Source of the DNA: Ignisphaera sp.
GTDB taxonomy: Archaea > Thermoproteota > Thermoprotei_A > Sulfolobales > Ignisphaeraceae
Assembly (NCBI GenBank): GCA_020833345.1
Contig: JAJHQM010000006.1
Span: forward strand, 1-41,960
Length of the DNA stretch: 41,960 nt
Direction of reading: 5' to 3'
Positions 41,488-41,960 of the stretch are shown one piece after another. Position 1 is the stretch's first letter. The number at the start of each line of letters is the position of its first letter. The notes under the pieces are model-generated. The model did no database searches. It saw nothing but the letters and a program-made list of their open reading frames with translations, and was not told the origin of the DNA. The position numbers and the translations under genes are program-made.

Positions 41488-41960
41488 ATGTATAAGATTA
41501 GGTATATATTAAATTTAATGAGCTCTGAATTCCCTATAGCGATAGTTGAGGAAGGTTGTGTTGCTGTTTTTAATTATGGCTCTTCAGATCAGAACAATAT
41601 AACAATAGAACTCTGTAGGAATAGACAGGCTGTTACTAAGATTCTTGAGACTTTTGATGACTCTTGTAAAGATAAGCATCTCATACTTGCAAAAACAGGA
41701 TGTAGACTTTGTGAGTAAAATACTTGACATCTAGAGAGGAAGCTATTCATACACTGAAGAGGAGATACAATAATCTAGTTTACTTAGAAGAGCCAAAATG
41801 CATCAATACATTTACAAAGTTTATCGAAAGTATAGGACTTAAGATCATATGATCAAGAAGTGTTATGTACCTAACTGAGGCACTTAAGGAAGGCACTGCT
41901 AGTTAGCTGGTATTCCTATTGTTGTCTTCAAAAATACATATGAATGGTTTAAGAAATACC
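41488..41960 (+). pseudogene. Probable decayed gene, reading frame broken several times (runs off window)
   Basis: The track's 76-aa ORF (41488-41718) ends at TAA right after a GCRLCE motif. The next frame continues plausibly as KYLTSREEAIHTLKRRY ... FIESIGLKII, hits TGA at 41850, continues with SRSVMYLTEALKEG to TAG at 41904, and another frame then gives GIPIVVFKNTYEWFKKY to the window end. The pieces read like one protein broken by two frameshifts and two stops; CxxC plus IPIVVF recalls a glutaredoxin-like redox fold, but that is weak. TATA-like GTATATTTG at 41457-41465 stands before ATG 41488. The alternatives are sequencing errors or a genuinely short 76-aa gene. Confidence 0.4.

Overview
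The window is chromosomal DNA of a hyperthermophilic crenarchaeon (Thermoproteota, class Thermoprotei). The evidence is a family-B replicative polymerase of the PolB1/Dpo1 type, an Ncs6-like thiolation paralog, a Taw1 wyosine enzyme, TmcA, NucS, a Cdc48/VAT ATPase, RpoK, an acidic ribosomal protein L12 next to alaS, a thermosome subunit, a tetraether-lipid-synthase-like radical SAM protein, TATA-box promoters and two C/D box sRNAs. Base composition is AT-rich. I cannot fix the genus from sequence alone; an AT-rich Ignisphaera/Desulfurococcales-like organism would fit. I see no rRNA, CRISPR array, insertion sequence, prophage or intein.

Layout. 1-2.3 kb: 3' part of a DegT-type sugar aminotransferase, convergent with an unusual AAA+ ATPase. 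2.4-7.9 kb: a Tes-like tetraether lipid synthase, divergent from a compact TGT-superfamily protein, which meets a class II (B12-dependent) ribonucleotide reductase tail to tail. 7.9-8.3 kb: a structured gap without a gene. 8.3-10.4 kb: a tight three-gene operon of unknown function (zinc-ribbon protein, small possibly thioredoxin-like protein, Ncs6/TtuA-like pseudoenzyme). 10.4-19.5 kb: thermosome, rpoK, topoisomerase IA, signal peptidase plus zinc ribbon, enolase, a DRG-like GTPase with a TGS domain, and small conserved proteins. 19.6-26.4 kb: C/D sRNA, PolB1, a left-handed beta-helix acyltransferase, pyruvate phosphate dikinase. 26.5-31.8 kb: Cdc48, TmcA and a small Cys-rich protein. 31.8-35.6 kb: a minus-strand operon with a DHH phosphoesterase, NucS, a hotdog thioesterase, an MBL-fold protein and a metallophosphoesterase. 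35.8-41.96 kb: taw1, a beta-CASP protein, rpl12, alaS, tRNA-Arg(UCU) and a probably decaying gene running to the window end.

Together these are mostly housekeeping functions: replication and repair (PolB1, TopA, NucS, NrdJ), RNA maturation (TmcA, Taw1, C/D sRNAs, AlaRS), protein quality control (thermosome, Cdc48), glycolysis/gluconeogenesis (Eno, PPDK) and membrane lipid maturation (Tes). The most interesting parts are the operon holding the dead Ncs6-like protein (possible archaeal analogue of eukaryotic Ncs2/Ctu2), two unlisted C/D box sRNAs (one with an 18-nt palindromic D'-C' spacer), the zinc-less TGT-like protein, and a 50-nt identical tract shared by the two Walker A regions of cdc48.
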